The notes beneath the pieces are model-generated. The model ran no database searches. It had not been told where the DNA came from and saw nothing but the letters and a program-made list of their open reading frames with translations. From Emiliania huxleyi CCMP1516 (Eukaryota; Haptophyta; Isochrysidales; Noelaerhabdaceae), in NCBI RefSeq assembly GCF_000372725.1, contig NW_005196021.1, forward strand, positions 278,351 to 342,350: a stretch of 64,000 nt of DNA, written 5' to 3'. The position numbers and the translations under genes were made by a program. Positions within the stretch are counted from its first letter, which is position 1. The number at the start of each line of letters is the position of its first letter. Positions 51,356 through 63,445 of the stretch are shown here, in pieces.

Positions 51356-52249
51356 ATGCTCGCACTGCTGTCTGCCGCCTTCTTGCCGGCGCTGCTCCGG
51401 ACTCCAGGTTTGTCAGCAAACCCTCTCCGGAGACATCTCCGCTGCCGGCAGCCCGGCTGTGCCTTCACTGAGGCCGATTACCGGGCGGATCCTGCTGACC
51501 TCAGCGCGGCTGTGCTACCCGAGTTCACGGAGCAGCACGTCTACCTGCACTTTCACGGCCGCGGCGGGCCCGATCGAGAGGACGCCGACCTGCAGGCGCG
51601 CATCATCGCGCAGGACAAGGCGGCGGGCCTCGACCGCTTTGTGCACGTCTTCGTGTGGAGGCGGTGGCTCGACGCGGCAACGGCGGAGCGCATCTCGTAC
51701 ACCGGCCAGGCGCTCGGCCGCAAGCTCGGCCAGGCGCTCGCCCAACGCAAGGGCTTGCGCTCGCTGCACGTGAGCGCGACCTCGGCGGGCGGGTTTGCGG
51801 GCAACGAGTGCATCGCGGCTTACGTTGCAGCAGCGGGCCCGGAGCGTGCGACCACCCGGCTGACACTTTGCGACCCGTTCTGCGCGCGCGCGGACGAGGT
51901 GGGCGCGCCGTGGGACGATGGGCGACGCACGTCGGGAGCGCGCCTCTTTGGGCGCGATGCCGACTTTGCCGAGCACTTTCTCAACTCGGACGACATCGTG
52001 CCGTCGACCAACTTCGCCCTGCCGCTCTGCTACTGCTACGACGTGACGGGCTCCGCGGAGCGCGCCTCCTTCCCACCGCCCAGCTCGGGCAACTTTTTGC
52101 AGGACGTCGGCTTGCGCCTGCTCGGCTACCACAACTGGCCCATCGGCTACGTCGCGCGCCACTACGAAACGCGTCTCGACGCCGGCGGGTCACCCATGCT
52201 GCCGAGCCATAGCGAGCTGCCGCGAGGGACCGTCTTCAAGGTTCCGTGA
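51356..52249 (+). CDS. alpha/beta-hydrolase-like protein with signal peptide
   Basis: 297 residues. MLALLSAAFLPALLRTPGLS is a signal-like leader. The body contains QHVYLHFHGRGG (oxyanion-type HG loop), VHVFVWRRWLD, LRSLHVSATSAGGFAGNECI with a candidate nucleophile Ser in S-A-G-G, LTLCDPFCARADEVG with a candidate acidic residue, and a late HNWPIGYVARHY that could supply His. This order fits a lipase or esterase fold, but the nucleophile elbow is S-x-S-A-G-G rather than a clean G-x-S-x-G. The substrate is unknown. It is complete, intronless and flanked by the membrane gene and the phosphatase on the same strand. Confidence 0.6.
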   Translation: MLALLSAAFLPALLRTPGLSANPLRRHLRCRQPGCAFTEADYRADPADLSAAVLPEFTEQHVYLHFHGRGGPDREDADLQARIIAQDKAAGLDRFVHVFVWRRWLDAATAERISYTGQALGRKLGQALAQRKGLRSLHVSATSAGGFAGNECIAAYVAAAGPERATTRLTLCDPFCARADEVGAPWDDGRRTSGARLFGRDADFAEHFLNSDDIVPSTNFALPLCYCYDVTGSAERASFPPPSSGNFLQDVGLRLLGYHNWPIGYVARHYETRLDAGGSPMLPSHSELPRGTVFKVP

Positions 52250-52661
52250 CAACCGCGGCCTTGCTGACGTGGCACGTGTGTGAGTGAGTTCTTATATCGA
52301 CATGCAATACACAACCATATGTCATGTCACCCAGTCCCAGACACCCCTTGGCCTTACTAGTATACCCACACCCCGCCGCGCACGCGCGCCGTTTCGGGCC
52401 GCTACGGCCGCGCCGCGAGAAAATTGAAGAATCTTATCTTCGGCGACGCGGTCTCGGGCGGCAGACGGCGCCACGAGGGCGCTCCGGAAGGCTGGAGCGC
52501 CGGGGGCCCCAGCCCTCCGGAAACTGGGGCCGCGCCGCTCCGGAAAACGCGGATTTGGGGGGGGAAACGCAGAAAAGCAAGAAGCGCACTCGGCGGGCGT
52601 CACGGCCGCCTTCGTCTCACCGCCGCAACGCACCAGCCCACACGGACAAACGCCTCGCGAT

Positions 52662-53810
52662 ATGGTGCTCGTCCTGCTCCTGATCGCAGCCGCATCCCCG
52701 CCCTCCTCCTCCACCGTCTACATCATGCGCCACTGCGCGAGGTCGACGTACCTGCCCGACCTTTACGGCGGCCAGCGGCCCGCGTACCTCGCCAACTACT
52801 CCGACGGCGGCGACCTGCCGGATTGGGGCGTCGCGCCGACGCTGTGCACCGCGCGCGGCCGCCGCATCATCCAGGGGCAAGGCCGCTCGCTGCGCGGCGA
52901 GATCCTCGGACGGATGGGGCCTGCGCCGGGACGCCTCAAGGTGACCTACGACGCGGGCTCGACCCGCGACAACACCACGGCCGAGGACCTCCTCGCGGGC
53001 CTTGGCCTGCCGAGCATTGCGCGCGTGGGCGACGCCGCCGTCTTTGACCCGCCCTGGTGCCCGCAACTCACCGCCGCCGCAAAGGAGCGGGCGGTGCGCG
53101 CGCGGCTCAAAGCCGTGCCTCCGCCGGCGCGGTATGAGGGGCGGCTGGCGGCGCTGCAGGCGCTGCTCGGGCGCGGGGTCGCGCCGCCCCTGCAGTCCAT
53201 CCCGGACGTGGTGGCGGGCGGCGCCGTCGGCTGGCTGGGCGGCTCGTTCGTGGCGAGCTCGTGGATCGAGGCGATGCTGCTGCAGTTTGGCGCCGGCCTT
53301 CCGATGGCGTACGGCCGCGTGGCCCCGCCGCAGCTGTACGAGATGCTCGAGCTGCACGTCTACTACCGCGCCATCGCCGACCGCGGCCTCTCGATCGAGC
53401 GGCGAGGCGAGTCCAACCTGCTCGCGCACGTGCTGAGAGACCTCGCGAGCGGCGCCGGCGGCGCGAGCCCGCAAGGCGGCGGCGCGAGCCTGTACGTCGG
53501 CCACGACACAAACCTCGACGGCCTGAGCGCCCTGCTCGGCCTCGGCTGGCCGGCGGCGCCGCCCTACCCGGCAAACACCACCGTCCCGGGAGGGATGCTC
53601 CGTCTGACCGCGACGGCGGCGGGAGGTGCCACTGCCGTGTGCGCCAGCTTCCTCTACACCCGCTTCGAAGACGCGTCGGGGGGGATGGCCGAGGTGGACG
53701 CGCTCTTCCCCACCGGCAAGCCGTGCATCTCGCTGGTTCAGCTCACTCAGCTGGCGGCGGCCGTCGTGGACAAGCGCTGTGTTCGCCTACCAGCGCCCTC
53801 AGCGAGTTAG
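52662..53810 (+). CDS. secreted histidine acid phosphatase (clade 2)
   Basis: 382 residues. Signal peptide MVLVLLLIAAASPPSSS, then the catalytic YIMRHCARSTYLPDL (RHxxR with nucleophile His) near residue 22 and the C-terminal GHDTNLDGLSALLGL (the HD proton-donor motif). TLCTARGRRIIQGQGRSLRG matches the 'T..G..q....G..lR' block of the family. It hydrolyses phosphomonoesters outside the cytosol, plausibly for phosphate scavenging. The C-terminus has paired cysteines. No intron is needed. It is convergent with the giant receptor gene. Confidence 0.9.
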   Translation: MVLVLLLIAAASPPSSSTVYIMRHCARSTYLPDLYGGQRPAYLANYSDGGDLPDWGVAPTLCTARGRRIIQGQGRSLRGEILGRMGPAPGRLKVTYDAGSTRDNTTAEDLLAGLGLPSIARVGDAAVFDPPWCPQLTAAAKERAVRARLKAVPPPARYEGRLAALQALLGRGVAPPLQSIPDVVAGGAVGWLGGSFVASSWIEAMLLQFGAGLPMAYGRVAPPQLYEMLELHVYYRAIADRGLSIERRGESNLLAHVLRDLASGAGGASPQGGGASLYVGHDTNLDGLSALLGLGWPAAPPYPANTTVPGGMLRLTATAAGGATAVCASFLYTRFEDASGGMAEVDALFPTGKPCISLVQLTQLAAAVVDKRCVRLPAPSAS

Positions 53811-54358
53811 CGACGCGAGTCCATATAGAAAAGAAAACGTACGGCGTCCGCGGTGCCGCTGTGTCCGCCGTGTCCGTCACCGGCTCGCTGTGACCTCTCC
53901 CTCCCCGCCGTTGTGGCGCGGCTGGCGCATTCAATGTCCGCTCGACTCTCACACAAATTGCAAGGTAGCGCTGTGCAGGCCCTTCGCGCTCGGGCGGGTG
54001 CCGGCCCTCCGCGAAGCTGCCCCCAGCAGGCGTTTGACCAAAATCCAAATTTCCCTACTCCAGTTGAGGCTGCCCTCGGACCCGAGAACCTCAGATTTTA
54101 GATTAGTTAGGACGCTGCGCACCCTCTACCTCTGGCAGAGGCACTCTCCCTCTCGCGATGAGTTTTATTTCGCAGCGCACAGCGCAAGCGCTGGTCCTGG
54201 CCTCTGGACTCTACTTTACCATATCGAGGTTCGCCCTGCCCTTAAAGTATGCGACACCAAATTTACACCATCCTTTGTATCAACAAACCAGTAGCGCCCT
54301 GAGCCCCCTCTGACGCGCGCGTCCGTGGCGTGTGCTGTGCAGCGTGAAGGTCGTCCGC
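53811..54358. other. convergent intergenic region
   Basis: No feature recognised other than the 3' regions of the phosphatase and receptor genes. Confidence 0.5.
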
Positions 54359-57300
54359 TCAGACGATCTGGCGGTCCTGCGTCGCTGACGCTTCCACAAC
54401 GTCGTCGCCATTTGTCGGCTCCGCTTGTGTAGAGGGGTCGCGGATCGCTAGAGCGAGGGCGGTGGCGCGGCGCGCGCGCGACTGGGCGGTCTGCTTGGTC
54501 GCGCCGAGCGCCTGTGCGAGGAGGGCGAGCGACACCTGCCGGTGCGGGCCCGAGTGGCAACCGACGGCGAGGTCGTGGTACAGCCCCTCGGCGATCAGGT
54601 CGCGCGGCGTCACCTCGAAAAAGTGCCCAAAGATGCAGCCGCCGCAGGCGGCGTCGTTCTCGTGCGCCATGACGATCGGCAGCCTGGCGCGGCGCGCGGC
54701 GCGCACCTGCTCTGCGAGCGCATCGCCGCTATCGCCGGCCCACGTCGCCCTGTTCAGGTAAAGCAGCATGTGCGTCGCCTCGTCGCCGCCGCCGCTGTCG
54801 CTCGAGCTAGGCAGCGAGGAGAGGCGCGAGGGCGTTGCGTCGGTGATCGAGACGCCGCCCGCCACGGCCGCCGCGACCGCATCGGCGAGATCTCGCGCCC
54901 CGGCGTTCAAAGTCGAGGCCCAGAGAACCACCGGCTTGGGAGGGGCGAGGTCGACGGCTCGGACCTCGCCCGGGATGCACAGGGGCAGCTCGTCCTCGCC
55001 CGCGAACTTTGGCGTCTTCAGCAGCAGCGCCTCGGCGATGACCTTGAGCGAGACGTGCTGGAAGGCCTCGATCCGATGCCACACCGCCATCGGAGAGCCG
55101 GCGTCAAAGATGGCGGCCCGCAGCTCCTCGGGGCACTCGGATCGCAGCTCGGCGAGCGTGCCTCCGCCCTTGTCCGGGTCTGCCTCGTGGACGAGCACGA
55201 GCGGCTTGCCCATCTCCAGCGCGGCGCGGACCTCGCGCAGGCAGTTCGTCGAGCGCAGGTAGCCCCGCGACAGGAAGCAGAGCACGACCTGCGAGCGACG
55301 AATGCACGCCTCCAGCTCTCCGATGTTCTTGAGGTCGTCGACGTCGAGGAAGATCTCGCAGCCGGGCAGGAACTGCTGCAGCTCGTTCTTGATGACGGCG
55401 ACGGCGTCCTGCAAGGGAGGAAGGCAGGTCAGAGGTACCTTCTCCGCACATGCAAAGCCGTGGCGGGGCAAGGGGGCGGCAAACCTGCCCCGTGCTCCAG
55501 ACGTGGCTAAGGAAGAGGTGCCACTCCTGGCCGTCGGCGAGGGTGATGCCGTCGCGCATCGGCTCGCGCATCGAAGAGGCGAGCCGCATGGTCTTCGCCC
55601 TCGAGGCGCTGACCGCCAATACAACGATGACGGCTAGCGAGATGGCGAGCATGACCGCGGTGAGGACGACGACGAAGGTGGTGGCGCCGCGAGAAGTCGT
55701 GTAGCCAACGAGGGTATAGCACATGTCTTCGTACGCGGTGCTGTCGCACAGCTGCGGCGGTGGGGAGCGGGTTGTGTGAGGTTGCGCGGATGAGGGAGAG
55801 AGAGGGAGGCGAGGAAGCGCCAGCAGGGGCGCGGACCTGGATGACCACTCCCGACGCGAAGCAGCACGTGAGGAGCAGGTTGGCGATGCACGCGAGGCAG
55901 AGGTCGTCGGAGCGCCGGTAGGGTCGGGCGAGCGCTAGGCAGGTGAGAAACATGGCCGAGACGATGGCGGCGACCACGGTGCGCAGCAGCTTGCGGGAGC
56001 CGTAATCCTGGTCGATGAAGAGCACCATCGAGGTGAGGAAGATCTTGCGGACCAGGTCGAGCACCTCCCAGAAGAGGAAGCGGCCAGAGTAGTCCCGCCA
56101 CAGGAAGCTCGTTGCGCGAGAGAGCGGCGTTGCGCGCTGCGCAGCCACGGGCTTGCGGACGCGGAGCAGCAGCGCCAAGAAGCCGAGCGGCACGAGGACG
56201 GGCCAGAGGGCGAAGAAGGCCCAAAAGTACGGCGCGAGTCCGCTCGTCTCGTCGTCCCACGTAGGGCCGGCGTCGCACGTGAGCGACGGGTCGGCGAGCA
56301 GGAAGCTGATGCGCTGGCCTGTCGTGTCGTCGTAGCGAAAGGACTCGCACAGCCTCGCGCTGAAGATGGAGCGCGAGACGGAGGGAAGCACCAGGTAGAA
56401 GATGAAGATCGCCCAGTAAAGGAGGCGGCCGAGCAGCTGGCGGTCGAATGCCTGCTTGTTGTTGAGGACCGCCGCCGCCGCCACAATGGCGAGCGACACG
56501 AAGGCGACAGCGGCGTACGGCCAGGTGCCCGCGACAAGCAGCCGCGTGCTCATGGCTCCGATGCAGCTGCCGGGGATGGCGACGCCAAACAGGTCGAGGC
56601 TGAACAGCTTGAGCACGTCGAGCCAGCGGGTAAAGTGCTCGTCGAGGCGGACGCCGTAGACGAGGCCGAGGATGCTGACGACCTGGTAGAAACTGACGAC
56701 GACCTTGAACTTGGGCTGCAGGCCGACCGCGGACTCGATGCGGGCGGCCCGCCTTCGGAGGCGGCGGGAGAAGGGGAGGCGACGGAGCCCAGCATAGGCG
56801 GCGGCGAGCACAGCGATGACGATGACAAAGCCGACAAAGATGCCGGCGGAGCGAGCCGTCGAGGGGCAGGCGACGCAGCGCCCCTCGGCAGAGCTAAAGT
56901 AGTCCGAGTCCGCGACGCAGACCTCGCAGAGCGGGCCGGTGTGGCCGGCGGCGCAGTATAGGTCGCCATCTCCGTCGGCGAGGCGGCGGGAGGGCTGGCC
57001 GGAGCCACCAGAGCACGTCTCTGAGTCACAGCGGTGGAGCTCCGAGGTGGCGTCGGAGGCGCGCCAGTAGCCGGCGTCCACGCCGAGGGACGCGAGAGTG
57101 GTGCCGGCGTTGCAGTTGGCGTGAAGCGGGCACGACTTGCAATGGTCGGTCGGGTTCTCAAAGACGTCGTCTGGACCGGCGCTCGCGCCCTTCAAATAGA
57201 AGCCCTCCTTGCAGATGGAGCAAGTGACGTCGCCGCTCTTGGAGCTGAGGGGGTGGGGGCAGAGAGTGCACTGCGAGAGGCCCTCGCTCGCCGCGTAGGT

Positions 57301-60300
57301 GTCCGCCTCGCACTCCTCGCAAGCGGTGCCGGAGGCTGCGTAGTGGCCGATAGGGCAGAGCTCGCAAGCGGGCATGTTGGCCGAGGGGGCGATGCTGCCT
57401 GGAGCGCACGCCGTCTGCTGCGTCGAGCCCGTGGTGGCGAAGTGGCCCGGCGAGGCGTCGGTGCACTCGCTCGCGGCGGTGAGGTTGGTCGCAGTCGAGT
57501 AGGAACCCGCCTCGCACGGCAGCGGCGCCGCGGCGCCCACGGCGCAGTAGCTGCCCTGCTCGCACGCGCGGCAGCCCGTAGCGCCCGTATCGCTCTGGTA
57601 GGTCCCGCCCGCGCACTTGTCGCACGCCTCCATCCGCTCGGTCGGCGCGATCGTGCCCGCCGCGCACTGCGTCGGACGCGCGGCGCCGCCCGGACACGAC
57701 GAGCCCGCCGGGCAGTCGAAGCAGTCGGGGATGCCGTCGCCGTCCGTGACGTTGGCGTATGTACCCGGCTCGCACGCCGCAGGCAGCTCGAGCGACGCGC
57801 CGACCGGGCAGAAGCTGCCAAGCCCGCACCGGACGCAGCCGGCAGCACCGATGGCGTTCTGGTAGGATCCCGCCTTGCACGGCTCGCACTCGGCGTTGCG
57901 CGAGCCGGATGCGAATGTGCCGGCGCGGCAAGCCATGGGAGTCGCGCTGCCAGTGGTGCAAGCGTGGCCCGAAGGGCAGTCCTCGCAGCCGCCCGCCGAG
58001 TCAAGATTCGTCTTGCTCGAGTAGCTGCCAGCCTCGCACGGCAGCGCCGCCGCCGCGCCCGGCTCGCAGAAGCTGCCTTGCTTGCACGGCTTGCACTCCG
58101 TCTTGCCGCCCATGTCCTGGTACGTGCCGCCGGCGCAGGGCGTGCACTCGCCCTGCCTGGTCTCGTTCGTGTACGACCCCTTGGCGCACGCCGTCTGCTG
58201 CGTCGAGCCGGTGGTGGCGAAGTGGCCCGGCGAGGCGTCGGTGCACTCGCTCGCGGCGGTCGCGCCCTGGTAGGAGCCCTCGACGCAGAGCTGGCAGACC
58301 TCGTTGCGCGTGCCGCTGGCGAAGCTGCCCTCGCCGCACGCCGTCTGCTCGGTGGCGCCCCGGGCGGCGATGTGGCCCGGAGCGGCGGGCGTGCACTGCG
58401 AGGCGGCCGACAGGTCCGTCTTGTTCGAGTAGGACCCGCCCTCGCACGGCAGCGGCCTCGACGCGCCCAGCTCGCAGTAGCTGCCTTTCTCGCAGTCGCG
58501 GCAGCCAGTTGCGCCCGTGTCGTTCTGGTACGTCCCGCCCTCGCACGGCTCGCACGCGGAGAGGCCGCCCGTGGCGGCGTAGCTGCCCTTGGAACACGCC
58601 GTCTGCTGCGTCGAGCCCGTGGTGGCGATGTGGCCCGGCGAGGCGTCGGTGCACTCGCTCGCGGCGGCGAGGTCGGTGGCGTTCGAGTACGACCCGGCGG
58701 GGCAGGGAAGGGGCACGCTCGTCCCCTCCGGGCAGACGTGGCCAGCATCGCAGGGCAGCGCCTCATAGGTCGCCTCTGTGGGGCACTGGGAGCCTGCGGG
58801 GCAGCGGCCGGCGCAGCTGCTGCTCGACTGCTCCTTTGGGTCGGCCGAGCCGAGGAGGCCGGCGGCGCAGGCAAAGGGGAAGTCCTCATCGACGGGCAGC
58901 AGCGGCAGCTGGTAGAGGTCATCGCCGAGGAGGGAGGGGTCGTCCTCCCAGTTGCAGGGCTGCACGAAAGTCGCGGCCTGGCAGTACCAAGGCGGCTGGT
59001 CGACTGCTGCGACGGCGAGGGCGCAATCGCCGCGGTGCTCGAGGCAGTCCGCTTGCTTTGGCGAAGGGTTGCCGTAAAAATCGTTGCCGTAAGCGCACGC
59101 CTTCCGGTACACCTCGCAGCGCGCGTTTGGCAGCCAGCGGCCGGCTGGGGCGGGGAGGGTGTAGGAGACCTCGCCAGCTAGAAGGAAGACGGAGCGGCCC
59201 TCTTGGGCCAAGCAGCCGCTGATGAGAGTGCCGTCACTCAGGGCGGTGCTCCCGCCCTCCGAGTAGAGGCCGCCGCCAGACAGGGCAGAGCAGCCGCTGA
59301 TGAGTGTGCCGTCGCTAAGGGAGGTGCTCCCGCCCTCCGAGTAGAGGCCACCGCCAGACTCTGTGGCGTTGCAGTTGGAGATGGTTGAGCGGGCCAAGCT
59401 GGCTGAGCCCGAGCGCACGTACACTGCGCCGCCAAACGTGGCATCGCAGCCGGAGATGGTGGAGTCGGTCACGATGAGGTCGCTGTTCCACGTGAGTGTA
59501 GCTCCGCCGACCTGTGCGGTTGCGAGGAGAGAGCGGGGTGAGGCAGCCGTGGCCCTCTCCATCTCTCGCCCCGCTGCCGTGAGGCGCTGCAGGGGTGCGG
59601 CTAGCTCTACGCGGCGCACATTGCCAGCCGAGCAGCTCGACACGGCCGAGCCGATTATCGAGACCGCACCGCTGTTCCAAGCGTAGACGACGCCGCCGCC
59701 CTGCGGTTGCGAGGAGAGAGCGGGGTGAGGCAGCCGTGCGTGGCCCTCTCCATCTCTCGCCCCGCTGCCGTGAGGCGCTGCAGGGGTGCGGCTAGCTCTA
59801 CGCGGCGCACCGCGCCAGCCGAGCAGCCGGCGACGGTCGAGCTGATTATCGAGACAGCACCGCTGTCATACGAGTAGACGACGCCGCCGACGCCGTCGCC
59901 GTACTGCGGTTGCGAGGAGAGAGCGGGGTGAGGCAGCCGTGGCCCTCTTCACCTCTGGCCCCGCTGCCGTGCGGCGCGCTGCAGGGCGGCGGCTAGCTCT
60001 ACGCGGCGCACCCAGTCAGCCCTGCAGTTTGTGATCGTCGAATCGATGATCTCGACGTCGCCTGCGCCGAAAGCGAACACAACGCCACCGTACTCCGCCC
60101 TCCCGTTGACGAGGGTCAGCCCCCGCAGGGTGAGGCTGCAGCCGCCCTCGAGGTAAAAGAGCCTGGTCTCTCGCTTGCCGTCGAGCGTCGCGCCCTCGCC
60201 GCTGCTCGCGACGGTCACTTTGATGTTGGAGCCGCAGCTGATTTGGCTGCTCAGCTTGAACTCTGCACCGGGCGGCAGGTAGATGGAGACGTTGGCAGCA

Positions 60301-62739
60301 GCTGAAGTAGCGTCCTCGATCAGGGAGCGGAGCTGGTCCTCGCTCGCCGCGGCGACATAGCCGGGGGAGAGCGGCGGCAGCGGCGGCAGCGGGGGCGGTG
60401 ATGGCGGTGATGGCGGTGATGGCGGTGAAGGCGGTGAAGGCGGCGGTGGTGGCGGTGAAGGCGGGCGGGTCGCCCAGCAGATCTGACGGCAGAGGGAGGA
60501 GGGCATCAGAGCGGAGAAGGAAGGGGAGCGAGAGAGACCAGGGGCGCGCCTTCCAGCCCGGCCCGACTACGCTGCGATCCGATCGCCACTCGATCACGCC
60601 GTCCTCCGCCACCGCGCCACTCGGGGGCCCCGAGGTGCCGCAGTACTTCTTGCCGTTGACGGTGAGATAGTCGAAGGGGCAGCCGTTGCCCGCCTCCACA
60701 TCAAAGGCGACCGTCTCCAGCTCGTATGGGGGCACGCCGCTGATGGTGCACTCCTCGTTCCTGCCATAGCTGTTCGGGTAGTTTGGCGACGCGGCGCACG
60801 AGCCGCCGTCGGTGAGCGAGCACGGGCCGGTGATGAAGTAGCCGCCAGGGAAACCCGGTGGCAGCGGCGGCGGCGACGGAGGCGCAATTTGCGAGAAGGA
60901 GACGTCGTCCAGCGCCATGTCCGAGCTCCAGCTCGGCCCCGTCTCACCGTTGAAGCGCACCTGAGTCGTCGAGGCGGGTAGGATGACCGCCGCGTCGAGC
61001 CAGCTAGTGCCCTGGTCGCCAGTCCTACTCCAGAGCGTCGACCAGCCCGTCTCGTTGTTGTAGGTCTCGACGGAGAGGGTGCCCATGTCCGAGCTGTGGG
61101 AGTCGTACATGTGGTAGAAGAAGGAGAGGGTGGCGTCCTGCTGGAGCGAGAAGCGCGGGCTCTCGAGCTGGTGCAGCTTGTTGTAGATGCTAGAGGCCTC
61201 GGTGAAGATGTAGGAGCCCGAGCCAGTGGTGTGGTCGCCGCTCGGGCCTGTGCCTGGCGACGGCGTGCCGCCGCTCGTGCGCGTCCAAGTGTACCCGTCC
61301 GGCGCGGTGTCGTTCCAGATGCAAGTGTCACCCTCGAAATCGCAGCTCAGCTGCACCATGTCGGGTAGAAGAGGCGGTGTCGGCGGCGGCGGCGGAGGTG
61401 GCGGCGGCGAGGGTGGCGGCGGCGAAAACGGAGAGGGCGGTGGAGGCGACGGAGAGGGCCCGCCAGACGCGGCCACCCTGCCGACGAGCAGCGCGGCGGC
61501 GGCCACGCGGACTTGTGCGGCGGATGGCTCGAGCGAGGCGACCCGCCCCAGCCGCAAAGCTCCCGCGCCGGCGAGGCCCGTCTCGACAAGCCTCCGGGCC
61601 TTCCCAGCAGCGCCGCGCCCCCGAGTGTACCTCACGACGAAGGCCTCGAAGGTCACGCCGCACAGGCCGACCATTGCGACAAAGCAGAAGAAGTAGAAGA
61701 AGATCTGAGTGCGGCAAACACCAGTGCTGCCAGCCATTGCCATATCCTCGATCTTCTTGGCGAGCCTCGAGCGCTTCTGGACCTTGTCGGGGCCGGTCTT
61801 GCTGGCCGTGGAGCCTCTCCAACTCAGCGCCACGACAGAGACGCCAAGGCACCCCATGAGGGCACCCATGAAGCCCGGGGCAGGCTCATTCTGTGAAGGG
61901 AGGGGGAGGGGGGTTGGAGCGGAGGCGGCCGGGGACGGCGCAGCGGAGGCGCCGATGTGGGGCCGACGGTGTGGGAGCGGGGAGCGAGGGCGGGGCGAAG
62001 GGGGGGCGAGAGGGGGCGGAGGTGGCGGAGGGGAGGGCGGCGGAGCAGGGAGAGGCGGCAAGGGAGGTGGTGTGGGGTGGGTGGAGGGGCGGGAGGTGGC
62101 GGCGGGTGAAGAGAAAAGAGAGAGCGGAGAGTCGCACACCTTTGTGTCCGTCTCGTCGGCCTCGCCCTTGGAGTGGGCCGTGGCGGTCGTGCAGACCGTC
62201 TCGTTGCTCGTGGAGCCCGAGGCCTTCATCGGATCCTCGGAGACGCAGAGCTCGGTGAGCGGCTGCGGCGGCTCCGCGCACCACACAGGGGCGCCGCCGC
62301 CGCACGTGAGACCGACGGAGTTGGCGGTGGAGTCGGCGAGCGAAGCGTCGCCAGTCTCGGCCTCGCCAAAGGAGGCGAGCTCGGCGTCGGCCGCGGCGCC
62401 GATGGGCTTTAGGGTGGTCGGGGCGGCGGCGCGCGAGGCGGCGCCGCTGAACTTGGAGAGGTTGAACGGGAAGGAGACGGCTGGATGGAAGGTGGCGACG
62501 TCCGGACAGGCACCTAACAGCGCCCACCCACCCCCGAGGACGTCTTGGTGGAGCAGGAGCTCCGCGGCCTTGTCGGGTTTGCGCGAGGCAGACGCCGCGA
62601 GGGCGAGCGACGGTGCGTCGGTCTCGAGCTTGATGCTGAAGTCGGTGCGGTTGCGCGTGTCGATGAGTGCCCCCCCGCGCCGCTGACGGGGGCGAGAGGC
62701 AGCGGTTGAGGGCGTCGCGAGGACGGCGAGCACGAGCAT
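54359..62739 (-). CDS. giant receptor-like protein: MAM-CUB-beta-helix-Cys-rich-multi-pass-TIR
   Basis: About 2,550 residues on the minus strand, starting at MLVLAVLATPSTAASRP (62739; an in-frame Met is also at 62835). Order: N-terminal region with two hydrophobic helices; Pro-rich spacer; MAM domain (CDFEGDTCIWNDTAPDGYTW to WSSDMALDDVSF); CUB domain (GPCSLTDGGSCAASPNYPNS to RSDRSVVGPG/WKICW, joined by GC-AG intron 60483-60549); Pro linker; parallel beta-helix (GGGLYSEGGSTSLSDGTLIS repeats); about twelve ephrin-receptor-like Cys modules (CPAGSYSNATDLAAASEC); a seven- to eight-helix membrane core (FKVVVSFYQVVSILGLVYG, LVRKIFLTSMVLFID); and a cytoplasmic TIR domain (EWHLFLSHVWSTGQ/DAVAVI, VLCFLSRGYLRSTNCLREVR) with the catalytic-position Glu. 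A TIR-like tail follows. Introns 55409-55494 and 55752-55836 are GT-AG. One gene is the simplest reading, but a second start near 59640 cannot be excluded. Confidence 0.75.
59516..60075 (-). repeat. three tandem exon-intron units encoding beta-helix coils
   Basis: Units of about 195 bp begin near 59516, 59699 and 59901. Each pairs a short exon (VVYSYDSGAVSIISSTVAGC type) with a near-identical intron starting GTGCGCCGCGTAGAGCTAGC and ending CAACCGCAG or CAACCGCACAG. The duplicates are close enough to be recent. Confidence 0.8.
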
Positions 62740-63445
62740 TACGGCGTTTTGCAGATGTAGGCGGAGACAGATGCACGAAATTGAGATCGCAGAAAAAAAA
62801 CGCGCTCGGGCTGTGTTCTTCAGGGCGGCTCGCACAGTAGTGTGTGTACGTTGGACGAGGTGTGGTGTGGACGCGAGAATACTTAGCTCCGCCGTTCATG
62901 GAGGTAACCGATGCGAGTGCGCGGCGCATCCCCGGCGGCCCGACGGTGGCCGGCGCTTGCGCTCCAGCCCCGTCCGCCGCCGGATCCGCGGCCGCGGGGT
63001 CCCTGTCATAGCTACCGGTACGCGCGCCATGGGGCGACTTTGTTATGTACATTATCTCGTGCAACGACCCTCCTGTGGCGCCTCGCGCTCCCGGAGAGAG
63101 AGAGAGAGACATTACAGATTTCTTTTCTACGTCAGTAGCATAAGCAATATACCAAACAACTCTAACAGTTAACGTCCCCCCCCTCATTTTCCTACAATCG
63201 CTGTGAACCCAGCCACGTAGGCACATAGGTTAGCCTGACGAAGACCGATATACGCGGGCTACACGTTTCTCCGAGACCTCGCGAGCGGCCGGTTATTCAC
63301 ACCTCGGGGCAGTGTGATGTGTGTTTGGGCAGGCGATGCCTGCTCGTGCTGGAGGGAAGAAACACTATCAAGATATACCCTGTCCGGCAGAGTAAGCCGA
63401 ATCTACGTGCTACGAGACCCCTAAGCCCTATAACGTAGGCTCAGA
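62740..63445. other. intergenic, upstream of the receptor gene
   Basis: Purine-rich GAGAGAGAGA near 63095. No gene is recognised. Confidence 0.5.

Noticed and set aside
55507-55830. Read-through frame continuing past the last receptor helices
   Set aside because: The continuation is arginine- and histidine-rich nonsense; splicing at 55752-55836 gives a clean transmembrane helix and leads to the TIR domain.
61886-63226. Minus-strand 446-codon frame overlapping the receptor start
   Set aside because: It is the +1 shadow of the receptor N-terminus and lacks domain features.
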